52,615 nucleotides of DNA, taken from Ophioceras dolichostomum. Taxonomy: Eukaryota; Ascomycota; Sordariomycetes; Magnaporthales; Ophioceraceae. The position numbers and the translations under genes are program-made. Position 1 is the first letter of the stretch. Each line of letters starts with the position of its first letter. The DNA lies in the NCBI GenBank assembly GCA_003049485.1, contig PYST01000286.1:1-52615 (forward strand), in the 5' to 3' direction. Shown here in pieces: positions 23,124 to 36,352 of this stretch. The notes beneath the pieces were generated by a model. That model was not told where the DNA came from. It saw only the letters and a list, made by a program, of their open reading frames with translations, and did not search any database.

Positions 23124-26100
23124 TTATTCCTTAGAAGACCCCCTCCCACCACCACCACCGCCGCCGCCGCTGCTGCTCGACGGCGTAGTGGGGGAAGTGA
23201 CGACGACAGGCGCAGAAGAAGCCCCCTTAGGCGGCCTCTTCATGTTGCTGTTGTAGGCCCAGCCGCGGATCGTCTTGGGGCCCTGGTTGGGCGGGGGCTC
23301 CACTGCCGCGTAGTCTTTGATGCCCTCGCGGTAGTCGTACTGCACCGTCCGCAGCTCGGCTCCGGGGTTGACGTAGCCCTGTCGGTGCGGGGGGAGGGGG
23401 GCCGGCTCAAGCTTGCGGTACTGCTGCTGCTGGTTCTGGTTTTGGTTTTGTCCCTGTCCCTGCCCCTGACCCTGGCCCTGGTTTTGGCCCTGGCCCTGGC
23501 CCTGACCTTGCTGCTGCTGTTGCTGCTTGTCGCTGCCGACGCTGGTGCTCTTGCGGCGAGTTCCGGATGCTACCGACGAGGCGGAATGCGGCGGGGGCGA
23601 TTGCTCCATCTGATGAGGACCGCTATGGCTGGTTGGTGGCGGTGAGGGGTCCATCATGGGCATGGGCAGGCCATGTGTCTGCTGATAAGGTTGCGTGTGG
23701 GCGGCTGTCGGAGGCGACATCACCGCGTAAGGACCTGGGGCGGCCGCAGGCGGGAGCGGGCCGAACTGCTGGTGGTGCGGAGTGTGCGGTTGAAGCGGAA
23801 GTGGAGGCGGATACGCTCCCGGCGGCGGCGCAAGGAATGGCGAGGCTCCCGGGAGCGGAGGCGGCGGCGGCTGCTGTGGTAGGTAGGAGGAGCTCTCATA
23901 CAGCGGAGCTTGGTTCATGGGGCGCTCGCGAACTGGAGACACGTGCCTCCATTCGTCTCGTCCATCCTGTGGTGGTAGTAGTGGCTGCTGACCCGATGGA
24001 AGGCGATAATCATCCGGAGGATATTCGGTCGCGTACTCCTGGGCGCGCGGAGGGGCGACTCCGTACGGCTGTTGCCGCTCTTGTCGGGCCCACGCGGAGG
24101 AGGGATCGCCGCCCATGAGCTGAGATCCAGGCCATGGAGCTTCGGGACTGTACTCTCTCCGCGCTCCGCCCCCATTCTGTGGGTGCCGGAGCTCCTCCGT
24201 CGTCTGATAGCCGCCTTGGTAGATCGGTGGGGCCATGCTGGGAGGATGGGAACCAGCAAGGGCACCACCGTGCGCCGGTACCAAGTTCCCGTTGGAGGAC
24301 GGAGGGGCAGGCGACGGACGGCCGGACCCACCAGTCTCTGCAGCTGTTTCGGGGGCCTCGATTAGTTGTGACGATCCTCGGGAAGCGGGACGCAAAGCAG
24401 GCAAGCCGGGGGAGTCGACACCAGAACCAAAGGCAGGGCGGCTGAAGGGATTCCGGTCCATATAGGAGGAAGAAGCACTGTCCAATGAGTAGGGATAGGG
24501 AACGGGCTGGGGACGAGGACCAGGCGAAAAAACTGGAGCAGCATCGTGATAGTGATGATGGTGGTGGTAATTGCTACGAGGGCTATGATAGGACTGGCTC
24601 GGGAGAGAATCATGCGGGATGGAAGGGCGGCGGTCATAAGGATAAGTCAACACGTCAGGAGGGGTCGTACCACAATCAGGAGCCGGGTTCAGGGCCGTCC
24701 GGAGGAAGATGTTGTTACTCGGTTGTTGCTGCTGCTGGTGGGAGGGAGGGCCGCTTCCGCCACTCTGCCTCTCAATATCGGGCTCACCGAATAGTCGTGG
24801 GTCGAGATAGGATGCCGGATCGGACGGGGCCTGGGATGTCTCCCGACCGGACGGCATCGAGGGTGGCGGTGGGTCGGGAGTGGAGAAGGATGTCGGATGG
24901 GGATTGGGTGAAGGGCCACCAGCCTGTGAATGGTCGTAGTAATTGTCGACGATGGGGCCGGGTTGTTGCTGTGCCAGCGCCTCACGGGGAATCGAGGATG
25001 ACCGAGGGCCGACGAGCATGCTAGGGGCGTCGGCCGTCACATCCGCAAGGATAGAGAGGCGGATCATATCCAAGGGCGGGATGGAGACAGTCACCAGCCC
25101 CAGCAGCGGCGGCGGCGGCGGCTGTGATTGCTCCCTTGACGGCGGCGGTAGGGCGTCGCCGAAGACGTCACGGACCGGGTCAAACGGCGTCCGTCGTGGC
25201 TGTGCAGCTGCCGCCGCCCTGGCGTCCTCCTCGACAACGGTGTTGGCTGCTTCTAGCAGGCTCAAGAACTCCGGGCCGGGGCCATCGGCGGCAACTGGTA
25301 GTTCGTCCTGGTCTGTTGCGTCGTCGGCGACTTCAGAGACGTCGACGGCAGTCTCGTCGCCGTCGTCGTCCAAGTCCACAGTGCGGCCCTTGAGTAGTTC
25401 GCGACGGTGTTCCTCGACATCATCAGCGGACGGGGCGACATCGACATCGTCGATACCTTCTCGCTTGCAGAATGCATCGAGGGCACTTCGAAGCGTCGAC
25501 CTCTGCTCTCGCTCTTGGGTGTGAGCGTCGAGTCGATTGCGGCGGAGGGATCTGGACGCGTGCATCGTTTTGCCGCTCGGGGACACAAACACCACAGGGT
25601 GCTGACCCGAGGCGACCTTCTTCGGCGGCTCCGCGTCATTCCTCGAGCTACGGAGGAAGAAGCCGTATCGTGGATGCAGGTCGTGTTTCCTGACCTGATC
25701 CTCGTCTAGGTCGCCGGGCTCGTAGCCGCCAACGTCGACGCTGTTGACCATGCGATCGACGAAGAAGGCGAAACTGTTGGGCTTGTTCCAGTACTGTGGC
25801 AGGCGATGGTTCTTGTTCTTGGTCCTGTCGTTGAAAGAATCACGGAAGCCGATCTCATGATCCTCGTATTCGTACAGGCAGGGCACCATCAAGCGGTTGA
25901 AGTTCTCCACGGTGGCAGGGCGTCGCTTGCTGATGAGACGCACGCCATACTCGTCAGGGTCGGAAGAGGCAGGCGGTACATAGGTCGAGTCGCCGTTGCT
26001 AGAGGCCTTAGCAGTGGAGTCCGGCGACGGTGACGGCAGCTTGGAGCCGCCTGGACTCGGAGCTTGGCTGGGGGCCTGGCTGGGTGCTTGGCTGGTGGCG

Positions 26101-27331
26101 TCGTCCTCATCTGGGTTTGTCGCCGAGAGCAGACCGCCAATGTGGCGGGGGATGTAGGCCGGACGGCCATCTTCCATAGCGCTGGCGGGCCGCTTCAACG
26201 GCATCTGGCCCAGCAAGTCGGACTCAGCTTTGCGCTTTGTGGGAGACGACCGTACCGACGCCATCAGTGAGGCGGTTTGCTGGATGCGAGCACGTTCGAT
26301 CTCCAGAATCTGCGGGGCTTTGATGGTCTTCGTGCAGGGCACCTCCACACCATTTTCCATCTCAACGTGGTGCTTGGTCCAGTTCATCCTGTCTTCCGTC
26401 ACATGTTGGAACCGGAAGTCATGCTCCGCAAGCTGGACCGTTCGCCAGTTGGGTCAACACGGAACGACGACAAGAAGAAAGAATTGAACAAGAAAAAAAT
26501 ATCGAGACAGTATATAAGTGCAGGGAAGGTGGTGATGGTGGGTGGAAGAGTGCGTGATGTAGAGAGAGAAAGAGAATGTGGGTGTGAGAGAGAGACAGAG
26601 AAACTGAGACTAAGATAGATGAAGCTAAGCAGCCACTTACATCGACGGGTAGTCTATGCTCCCACATGTGTTCTAATATGTCAAGACGACGGAGCTGTGC
26701 GTCATAGAAGTCCTCGGTGGCTTCGTCAAATTGACGCTGTAGAGGCGGTGGGAGGTAAGGGTGGAAGAATGGGGTCAGCCCGAATGATTCCCGGCACCGA
26801 TCATGGGGGAAAAAGGCGATAAGGCATTGTTAGTTTCGGTGGAATTGGACGTCGGCTTACATGGAAATTCTCATCTGTCAGTTTCTTCTGTAGCTCGAAC
26901 TTGTTCTGGTAAAGAGCCAGATTGGTCTTGCGGCGAGCGTCCACGGTCCGAAGCGTGTCTTTGAGCCGCTTGCCGAGGAACTTCTGGATGGTCTTGTAGG
27001 CGTCCACCTCTTCGTGGGCGTTGAACTTGTCCCGGAGGAGGTCGATATTCCGATCGGCGAGCTCTTCTAGCGCCGGCCTGATGGCGTTTGACACCGTTGC
27101 GAAGGCGGTCTTGAGCTCCTTTGCCCGTTCGTCCGCGGCCTGCGCCTTGGATGAGCTGTCGGTAAGAGCCTTGGCCGCCTGGCGAGCGCCACGTCGAAGA
27201 TGGCCGGTCTTCCTCACTGCGGCTTTGGAGACCACCGGAGCGGCAGCAGCAGCCTTGGCTTGAGCTCGACCGCGACCGCGGCCTTTGCCCTTCGCCGGGC
27301 TGTGGGAAAGGGGAGTATTGACTTCACTCAT
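23124..27331 (-). CDS. Large unrecognised protein: N-terminal coiled coil, conserved-looking core, Pro/Gln-rich tail
   Basis: Three exons on the minus strand: 27331-26861, 26736-26641 and 26432-23124, all joined in phase 0, giving 1291 residues. Introns begin GTAAGC and GTAAGT and end CTACAG and GTCCAG, with CTGAC/TTGAC branch sites. The 96-nt middle exon encodes the run from RQFDEATEDF to EHRLPVD. The N-terminus is basic with a GKGRGRGRAQAKA run, followed by a helical region (about 55-185). A segment at about 190-240 contains FQHVTEDRMNW and EVPCTKTIKAP. A second compact block (about 365-500) includes YEYEDHEIGFRDSF, LPQYWNKPNSFAFFVDRM and HPRYGFFLRS. The rest is Pro/Gln/Ser-rich, with a GQ/NQ repeat (about 1157-1190), a charged-aromatic segment near RTVQYDYREGIKDYAAVE, and a polyglycine end. 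A nuclear, chromatin-linked role is a guess from the basic N-terminus and layout; I do not recognise the family. Confidence 0.87.
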
Positions 27332-29910
27332 GTTGGGCCATAAGGGTAGGTAAGGTAGGGAGGTGTAAGCGGATGAGTATTCCGTGGACTGCAGGTCTCT
27401 TCTGACCGGGGCTGAGTTTTGGCCCGAGGGCTCAAAGAAGCAGCCGGCGGGAATGAAGGCAATCCGGAGAAAGGGGAGGGGGCAGGAAAAGAAAATAAAG
27501 ACGATGGGTAGAAAAGTGCAATGCAAGTCTCTCGATCGGAGAAGTATCTGTATCTTCCACGAGCGAGGGCGAGTGGTTGCGGGCGAGCGTAATCAAGACC
27601 AGGTGGTGGGTGTTGTTGAAAGAAAAGTGCGAGGTGTGAGTGAGAGAGACGCCCAGACAAGCCAGATCCTGGAGTGCACCAGCGTCGAGTGCCGGAAGAG
27701 ATGGAGTTCCAGTTCGTCGTGCGCCCAGCGGCAGGAAAAACTCAGTGTCAGATATTATTCGGGCAGTATAGGAGAATAGTGATCAATATGACTTTTTCCT
27801 ATTGTTCATCCCCGTCGAGTGACTTATTGACGGTGAAAAGGGGACGGACAATCAGGCGTGGTCCTGATTTTCATCAATAACACCAGCGAAGCGACTCCAT
27901 CCGCAGCCAGCCAGACGCTCCAGTCCACCTACAACGTAAGCAGCCCCGGCTTGTAACCAGGTACCTTTTGGACCACCAAACGCTGCCGGACATCGGATTT
28001 TCTGTCAGGCCAGCCAATCAGCACCCCGCATTCCTTTCCAAATGCGTCCCAATTCAGGACCCCCCTGTCCACTAAGTATCGAATACTGGACCCCCGTCTT
28101 AGTTGGGGCGATGGATGAGATGGACTCGGCTGGAACTGAGAAGAGAGAGAGCGGCTGCTGGTGGGTGGCCGCAGCAGACCAAGCCAGCCAGGCAGGGCCG
28201 ACCATCCACCAACAAAGCCCTTCTTCGTACTCTTTCTATTGTAAAACTAACAACAGTAACATCAGCCAAAGTTGGAGATTTCTCGGATTTTGTGACCCTG
28301 ATGAAGCATTCTTGTGCGGCTTGGCCCAAGTTGGTCCAAGTTGGTTCGGTCCCAGTTTTCCAGGACTGGGAGGCTCCGACTTCCGTTTTCGCGATTTTCG
28401 TTGCGATGGAGGAGGCATTCACTGTTCTTTGATACCTAAGCAGGCGTGGCAAGCCGGCAGCATTCGCGTGCCTGTGCTGCGCTCCCTTCATGCCTTTCCA
28501 TCCGCTTACTGCCTGTCTTCGTCGACGCGGCCCGTGTCTTGACCTTTGGCGATCACTTCCAACGTTTGTTCCCTTCAGGTACTACCGATCCGATCAGTCT
28601 GACTCCGAACCTAGCTTCAAGTTACCTACCTACCTTGGTACCTAATCATCAACCCGATTTTGGGGGCCCTTGTGACGTGCCAGATAGTGTAGACTATTTT
28701 CATCAGAGACATCGATATCATAGACAATTGATAGTGAACCTCCCCGAGTCACTTGACTGGCTCCGGCCATCGGTCCACTCGCCGTTGACTCCGTCAATCA
28801 TCTGAGATGCGCAAATCCGGCTGTAGGTTCCGCCAGTTGAACCTGTTACATCTTGACTGGGAAAAAGCGAAGGTGCGTGATTCGTCCTAAGCCCATTGGT
28901 CTTGGAGAACTGGCCCGACCGCCGCTGACTGGTTGTCATGCATTAGTATTGACACAATAGGTACCTTATTCAGACTTCAATAGCCAGATGCTGGCCTAGC
29001 AGTACTGGACAGGAAGGGACGACCAATTTTTTATTGTCGTCGAGGCCTCAATCTTCTTCTATCATGACCACAGTGTCATCATGACCACAATGTCAAGGAA
29101 CCGTCCCAAACTCACAATGTCCTCGAAGCTTACTATTGTCTTGAGGTTTGATAACCGGATCATCTGGGAAAGGGTAGGGTTGTCGCGGTCCTTCCCGATG
29201 CGGTGGCGTGGTGATCACCGATCAGTCCTGACAGAGAGGCGTTTTTTTGGGCCGACTTACACGCCGATTTTTGACCGAAAGGCTTTGTTCTCACATTAAC
29301 TTTGGATATCTCCTGGCAATACAATTTACAGCATCCAGCCCACGAGGTTATTCACAGGCAAATTCCATCTGATAAAATGGTCTGTGTGACATCCATTCAT
29401 TTGACAAATGCCTCCTCTGTATTCGACCTTTCACAGCTTCAAAATTAACTGGAATGTGTCACTCTCGTCCCAGACCGTCCCTTCGTTGGAGGAAGATTTT
29501 CAGTGAATGCAGTGCGTCGGACGCACACAATTCGCAAAGCCGCACCAAAAAGCAACGACAGGGATATGGTTGTCAGCAAACCCGCTGGAACTCCCGCCTC
29601 GCGCCAACTGCGGCCCCACCTGCATGCAGGACCCATCATTCCCCAATATATTTGATGCGCCCCACTATCTCCGGGAGGACCGCAAAAGCCTCTCAGGACT
29701 CCCGACTCCGGACTCCCTTCGTCTCGGGCGGCGGCTCCGGACTGATGCCCGGTATCTAATATCTGTTGCTTTCTACGCTTTGCCACTACCCCACTGGTCT
29801 TGCGCAGCTGTAGCTGGCTGACCTTAGTCCGGGGCTTGTTTCGACCTCTGGTCGTTGCCGCCTTATATAGGATACGTTGCCCCCTTCTAGAGGGCAGGGC
29901 CGACCGAGAT
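27332..29910. promoter_or_regulatory. Divergent promoter region, 2.6 kb
   Basis: Separates the large minus-strand gene and the BMT5-like gene. Open frames here are short and resemble nothing I know. A short direct repeat (ATGACCACAGTGTC / ATGACCACAATGTC) lies near 29063-29095, and a TACC/GGTA cluster at 28622-28645. Confidence 0.45.
29864..29870 (+). promoter_or_regulatory. Possible TATA box of the BMT5-like gene
   Basis: TATATAG lies 41 bp before the chosen ATG at 29911. If used, the leader would be very short. It is a sequence match only, with no support for the transcription start. Confidence 0.25.
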
Positions 29911-31176
29911 ATGGCGAAGAGGCGGAAGGTCTCACAGCATGGGCGCCATGCGAAGCCACAGAGGACAAGGGGCAAGAATCCTGGACAAAAACCACAGACG
30001 ACACAGACACAGCCGCCGAAGAAAAAGCAGCAGCATCAACAGCGACAACAACACCAACGACCTATAATACCCTTCTCCCCAAATGATGCTATCCTACTAG
30101 TCGGGGAGGGCGACCTGAGCTTCGCCCGGTCCCTCGTGGAGCACCACGGCTGCACAGACGTGACGGCGACCGTGCTGGAGAAGGACCTGTCCGAGCTGAC
30201 GGCCAAGTACCCGCACGTCCCGGACAACGTGGCCGCGATAGAAGCCTCCAGCAGGAGAAGCAAAGTCGTCTTTGGCGTAGACGCGCGTACTATGGCCGCC
30301 TTTAAAGCCAAGAAGCGACCACCAGTAGCCGCCAGGGGAGGGAGTGGAAGTGTCGGAAGTGTCGGAAGTGTCGGAATCGGAAGCGGCGGTCACGGCGGCG
30401 GCGGCGGCGACAACAACTACAAAAACAACATCAGCAACATCACCACCTCATCATCATCGCCGTCGTCGTCATCACCATCATCAGGTCCCGTAGTCGGCAC
30501 CAAAGACCGCATCATCTTCAACTTCCCCCACGTAGGTGGCAAGAGCACCGACGTCAACCGCCAGGTGCGCTACAACCAGGAGCTGCTCGTCGACTTCTTC
30601 CGGCGCGCCGACTCGTCCCTGGCTCCCGGGGGCTCCATCGTCGTGACGCTCTTCGAGGGCGAGCCCTACACGCTCTGGAACGTGCGCGACCTGGCCCGCC
30701 ACGCGGGCCTGCAGGTCGAGCGCAGTTTCGCCTTCCGCGCCGACGCGTACCCGGGCTACCGCCACGCTCGCACTTTGGGAGCCCTCCGCAACAAGCAAGG
30801 GGAGCTCTCGGCGGGTGGGTGGAAGGGCGAGGATAGGCCCGCGAAGAGCTATGTTTTCTTTAGGAAGGGGGAGGTGCACAGGCTGCCGCAACCACCTGTG
30901 TCGGCGTCGTTGTCGTCGAAGAATAAGAAGCGGAAGAGGAAACGGTCCGATGATGGTTCTGATGATTCTTCGTCTGAATCTGAAGCTGAATCTGGAGACG
31001 ACGGTGGTGGTGGTGGCGATGGCGATAGCGATAGTCCCGGCTGTAGCGAGGACTGTGATGATGACGACGAGGAGGGCAGCAGCGGTAATGGTGAAGAGGA
31101 GGCCGAGAGTGAAGGCGACGATGATGGCGATGAGGAGGAGGAGGAGGAGGAAGCCTCGGAGTCAGAACCACGATGA
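29911..31176 (+). CDS. BMT5: 25S rRNA (uridine-N3)-methyltransferase, BMT5 family (DUF2431)
   Basis: A single exon of 421 residues. It starts MAKRRKVSQHGRHAKP, a basic, nucleolar-type N-terminus, with a Gln/Lys-rich linker to residue 50. The SAM-binding Rossmann start is AILLVGEGDLSFARSL (about 60-75), followed by TATVLEKDLSEL. FNFPHVGGKSTDVNRQVRYN (about 203-222) is the family signature, and GGSIVVTLFEGEPYTLWNV and YPGYRHARTLGA complete the fold. A Gly/Asn/Ser-rich insert (about 133-195) interrupts the domain. The last 90 residues are strongly acidic (Glu/Asp/Ser). In yeast Bmt5 methylates U2634 of 25S rRNA in the nucleolus; the same role is inferred here. The frame is open 111 nt upstream without a better start, so ATG 29911 is preferred. 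Confidence 0.93.
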   Translation: MAKRRKVSQHGRHAKPQRTRGKNPGQKPQTTQTQPPKKKQQHQQRQQHQRPIIPFSPNDAILLVGEGDLSFARSLVEHHGCTDVTATVLEKDLSELTAKYPHVPDNVAAIEASSRRSKVVFGVDARTMAAFKAKKRPPVAARGGSGSVGSVGSVGIGSGGHGGGGGDNNYKNNISNITTSSSSPSSSSPSSGPVVGTKDRIIFNFPHVGGKSTDVNRQVRYNQELLVDFFRRADSSLAPGGSIVVTLFEGEPYTLWNVRDLARHAGLQVERSFAFRADAYPGYRHARTLGALRNKQGELSAGGWKGEDRPAKSYVFFRKGEVHRLPQPPVSASLSSKNKKRKRKRSDDGSDDSSSESEAESGDDGGGGGDGDSDSPGCSEDCDDDDEEGSSGNGEEEAESEGDDDGDEEEEEEEASESEPR

Positions 31177-32292
31177 GACCTGAAGGGATAAGAAGGCTGA
31201 AGCTGACCATCCAGGCTTGCCTGGCTTCTCCCGCCTGCGTTCGCTCTTCTCTTCAGGTCTCGAGCTTGGCACCCACTAATGACTCACTCGGCTGGCAGAC
31301 TAGCAACCTGGATTCACCAAGGGCGGGATGGGCTGCTTCATGCCTACCTATCTACGGCGATTGCCGAAGGGCATACCGTAGAAGGGCAGACCGAAGAAGA
31401 CATGTGCCGGGACTGTGACAGGATGCAACCTGTTGTTGTATGTAAGCTCCGTCCGGAACAGGCCTTCGCAAAATATCTTGGCTGAGCCCACGCTGCTACG
31501 AGCGTCAGCCGTATGTATGTATGTATCGAGGCCGAAGCCTATCCTTATCCTTGTAAACGTGCGGGGATTCGCTGCTTTCTGGCATGGATTCCGACTTGCG
31601 CGATAGTGATCTATGAAAGCCGCGCGTGTCGATGATGCATGTTGTCTCGCGACTGAAATTCGGACTTGGTCCAGCCTGATGGCCGGTCAGGGAGCTCCTC
31701 ACGGGCATGGTGTATCGGTCAATATTTCTACCTTGTTGTCTAGTTCCGAAGTTGAGAGAGGCTCCCAAGATTGAGATATCCTCAATGTAGCTACCTAGAT
31801 ATACCCGTCTGCTTGAATATTTGCTCAAGTCTGTGGTTGCCGAGTGTAGGTAGCTCATGCGAGCGTATACGTACCCACCTCGGCTACCTAGGTACCTAGG
31901 TATGCAGTACCTACCTTACCTAGTCCAAGAGACATCGAGCTAAGTGCCCGACAGTTACATACACATGCATCCAGCGATCGGGCTCGGTTCTAACACTTTG
32001 CAACAGCTCCGTATCCGTCCTGGGGATGCCTTTACGCTCTTCGCAAACTTGGGTCTTCGACGAAACTTAAGTACTTTTGCCCTGATCAGACCCTGCACGA
32101 CCCTCATCTCAGATGAATAATATAAATACGGACTCGACCTGACTGGCTGGCATGCCGGCATCTGGTTTATTCCGATGTGCTAATGCGTGCGGCGAAAATC
32201 CCTTGTGCCCTGGCACCACCGGCTGGTCCCGTTCACCGACCCGTTCAGGCACGGAAAAAGGTTCTATGCGGTCGCCTGCTCGCTGCGAGTAC

Positions 32293-32318
32293 ATATATAT
32301 ATATATATATATATATAT
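32293..32318. repeat. (AT)n microsatellite
   Basis: A pure alternating AT run of about 26 bp within gene-free DNA. Confidence 0.9.
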
Positions 32319-35300
32319 TGAGCGGTGTGCCCTGTATCCTAGGTTGTTGGAAGTGCGTCCTCCAGGTCTTTCATGCGCGAGATCAGCTGTGATGTGCTGC
32401 CTGAGGGTATGTTGTTGATCATTCACTCAAGCACAACTAGGTAGGTAGGAGTAGGTACCGCTTTGCATCGAATAGACGTCGAGCTGCCACCAGAACAAAC
32501 GAAGATCGATCAGTTTTAGGCCCTCAATAGTGCAGGATGTCTAATTGGCCTTGTCAGGCATTTACATAATTGCATCCTTTTCTTTTGGTGTGGCTTCAAT
32601 ACTCAGCGGCGAAGAGACTCTTAGTCTTCTAGCCACTTATCCCTTCCTCATCCATTAGCAAAAACAAGAGATCGCTAAGATGCTTCCGTCGTCGGTCAAT
32701 CCAATTGCTGCTCTCCAATAGCTGCCGGCAGCCGAAAAGCCCTTCAAAAGGAAATTAGGCTTTCTTCTACTAAAGGATTTATTTTCCAGGGGGAGAGTTT
32801 CGCTAGGCCTGCCAGCCAGCCAGCCATCCAGCCAGCTACCTATCCATCCAGGATGGGGACAGGTTGAATCTGAGAAGTGACAATACCAAGAACAGCAAGA
32901 AGCAGGTTGGTTTCTGCAAGCGAACAGGTGACCGAACCCAAAGGTGTGAGCCGGCCGAATTCGGCCGTGCGCGCACTTGCTTCTTCTGCTCTCAGTTGTT
33001 CTTTCATGGGAGCGAGTCCCGTCGTCGATCAGGGCGTCTTGCCTTCTCCCCTGACTCCTTATTGAGCTGCACTACTGTCTTGTCTCTGGAACCAGCAAGG
33101 CTGACGCGGGTATTAATTGACTGTTTTATTGAAGGAGGTAGCTTCTCTGTAGGCTGGTGTTGCGATGACAAGGGCGGTTCGTTGACCGAAATAATGTCCG
33201 GTCAGCGAGGAAAGAAAGCAACTGGGCTTGGCTGTACTCGTTGGTCACTGGTGAGACAATGTGTGTATGTAGAGTTTAGATTCTTTTCCGCCTCCTTTTG
33301 CTGACGATCTGGCCGCCCAGAAAGGCCTGGCTCCCTCATCATCCCATTCCTCCCTGTTTCTGGGCTCGGCCGAGAGAGATAGATCACCAGATGTGATGAG
33401 TGAGTGCTCGGCCATGGGAAGGAGATTCTGGGGCGGCTCAGCAAATGCCACTGCCGGGCTCACTCCAGCCAGCCCCCAGCCATCGCACACCCTCGTTGGA
33501 CAACAAGGATTGAAAGTGACAGGTCAGTGGCCCCTCTGAGCACCACTGAACCCGGCCAAAATAGCAGTGAGACTGCTGGAGATATTAGGTCGCGAACTCG
33601 TCAACGAACTCGCCGTATGCAAAGCTATCCACTACCTGCTGGACGCTCAAAGGGGTTATCACACTGAGGCAAAGACCCAACTTGTGGCTGGCTACTGTGT
33701 AGGAAGCATTCGGAAGTCCACCCGGAGAGAAAGAGAGCCTACAACGTTGTAGATTGCGTGTGTGGGGGTTTTGCACTACGTGAGCATGCGCAGTGATAGA
33801 TGGTCAGGTAAGGGTTATGGGGCATGCAGTGTGTGCGACGATCGTGTCTTGATGATGTGAACTCTCGTATGTATTCCAACCCAAATCGCACAGTAACCAC
33901 ACCCACTGTGTGGTGATGGGGATGGAGTCCAGCAAAACGGAGGAGTGGAGGGGGGGCGTGTGTATGGAGAGAGCCGTGGAACGGAACGGAGCGAGAATAC
34001 GTTGACCGCCTCGCCCGCCGTCGGTCGCCGCCACCAGGGAGACGGACACCATCATCACCAACCCGAGACCTTACTTGCCTCTCCCCTCCTGGCAGAAGGG
34101 CATGAGAGTGTCCGACAGCCGGGTCTGATCTCTGATTGTGGCACTCATGTGAACACCATCTTCCTTGTCTCGTGTGCGAAGCTGTTCGGCTGCCTGCTGA
34201 ATCGGCACGCACTCGGCCATGCAAGCACCCGTTGAATAGATTAGACCTTCCATTCTTGCACAACCATCCTCCGGCCGCCCCTTCGCCCGCCACCCGTTTT
34301 TTTTCTCTCCCTCGCCGACATGGATCCGTCGCCGTGTGTGCGAGTCTTCCCTCCTCGCACGAAATCCCTGCCTTCCCTCCTTCAACCCCGCCGCTTCTTT
34401 GCTCTATCGCGATACGAGGTCCGAGAAAGAAGGCGAGCAGACCAGGTCAGGAAACAAAGGAAGGACAAGGGGGAAAAAGACAACTGTCAGGATGGTAGCA
34501 CGGTGAATCGCTCTTTCCGAGCGATGCCTGAAGTCGCTCTCAAGCACATCATCATCAACAGCAGCAGCGCCGACACACTCTCTCAGAACGGTTTGGGCAA
34601 TATTTGATCTCCGCAGGGGGGCAAAGTCCTGTATTTTTTTCCCTCTTCACGGACAAAACACACCCCCCTGCGCTTGATGATGGTGGGTGGTCGGCACATA
34701 CATAGATACACATTGAACGGACCTTTTTGGTCATATCTCAGATCAAAAACGTTCGTCACACGCCGGTTGCCCAATCCATCCATACTCCAAGTCCGTCCAA
34801 TCCGACAGACGATCCGGAAATAATAGAGAAGAGAATGAAAAGAGAAGAGAGGGGAAATGACAGAAAAAAGAAAGAAAAAAGACAGCCAATTCGTCTAGAT
34901 TTGGACAGACGCGCTGCCAACTCAACACTCAATTTTCCTCTCCTGAAACGGGCCCGAACCAGCAAGTTTGAGGTCGCCGACTCATTGCAAACTGCACCAA
35001 AAGACCGCTAGGTCGAATTGTCCGAAAAGGGAATGAATAAAAAAAAAGATCGTTGACGCGAAAACATGACAAAACATGGAAAATTTACCCTAAAAACCAT
35101 GCTGCATTCCCTGCTTCCCCATCCAAAAAATATTGTGCTGAAGCCAGCTCCGGGGCTTGGCCCCTGCCCCCTCCCTCCCTCCCCCTGAAAGCCATTCACC
35201 ACCAAATGCAGCATCTCCTACCGAAAAAAAGAAAACAAAATGATGCGCAAAAATTCAATACCTTGAAAAAAATAGATGAGGACTCCGGAAAAAAGGGAAT

Positions 35301-36295
35301 TAAACCCAAAACTAGGAGGAGAAAAATAGCGCAGTGGCAATAAGAACAAGAGATTCAGGAAAACTTTGTATTGAGGATATTGCGTGTACTGGAGGAAATT
35401 AATTCGACGCACGCTCTTCTTTGTCCAGAGCCGCGTTCCATAAGAAAAATAAATGTAGTAAATATGGTAGCCGACAAAAACTCCCCTCGTTACACTATCG
35501 GCCGCATCCCTTTTTTGATCTCTCCTCCTCATAAAAGAAACCGGAGGACACGGAAATAGAAGGAAGAAGGATATGAGCATCAGGTAGGTAGATGAAGGAT
35601 CATGGTACGCCGAGGCTAGATATTTCGCTGTGCAACAGAACCGGTTCCGAGAAAGAAACAGATAGCACCACAGAGATGAGATGAGGGCAAGCAACCAACA
35701 AGAAACTAGAAAATCTGTGGAGGTGGATCTGTTTGCAGGAACGTAACGTACGTTAGGGAGATAGGAAGGGAGTATTAGGGGAGTCGAAAGAGCCTATGGG
35801 AGAGACAGACAGACATACAGAGAGAAAGGTGAGTGAGAAGAAAGATACAGTAGATAGTAGATATAATTCCAGATGAGCCAATTTAGTATGTAGGTAAGTA
35901 CTTAGATATGTAAAGAAAAAAGAAAAAAAAGAATGAAGATAAAGGAAGCGCAGACCAACACCATCGCTTGTCCCTTGGGAAAGTAGACGGAAAGGAATAC
36001 TCAAATGACGGAATAGAGAAAGACAGAAGACAAAAAAAAGGAGAGAGAGAAAAGGACTAGCCGCGCGCCTTCGAGTTTCCACCTCTATCATGGGTATCGA
36101 CCAAAAAAGAGTAGTCGTCGTCGTTCGTTTCGTCTCGGGGGCTTTGCGAAAGAGGAACCGTTAAGAATGAGAATAGACGCCAGGGGATGCGTGTGCGTGT
36201 GCGTTCGTTCTGCGTTCATTTGGTATTTTTTTGGTGTGCGTAAGGATGAGGCTACCTAGGTAGGCACCTGCCTGCCATTTTTGTGCCTTGGTGCT

Positions 36296-36352
36296 GTTGT
36301 CGCTGTTATTGTTGCCGCTGCTGATGCTGCTGCTGCTGCTGTTGATGTTGCT
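36296..36352. repeat. CTG/TTG-type trinucleotide tract
   Basis: Imperfect tandem trinucleotides (mainly CTG, with TTG and ATG variants), 3' of the DUF2841 gene. On the minus strand it reads as a Ser/Asn-rich stretch in an 85-codon open frame (36161-36418), which I do not regard as a gene. Confidence 0.7.

Noticed and set aside
29063..29095. Direct repeat of ATGACCACA-GTGTC considered as a transposon target or terminal repeat
   Set aside because: Only two adjacent copies 14-19 nt long, with no inverted repeats or transposase remnant nearby.
32864..33304. 146-codon frame with several cysteines
   Set aside because: Composition and overlap with opposite-strand frames look random; no family resemblance.
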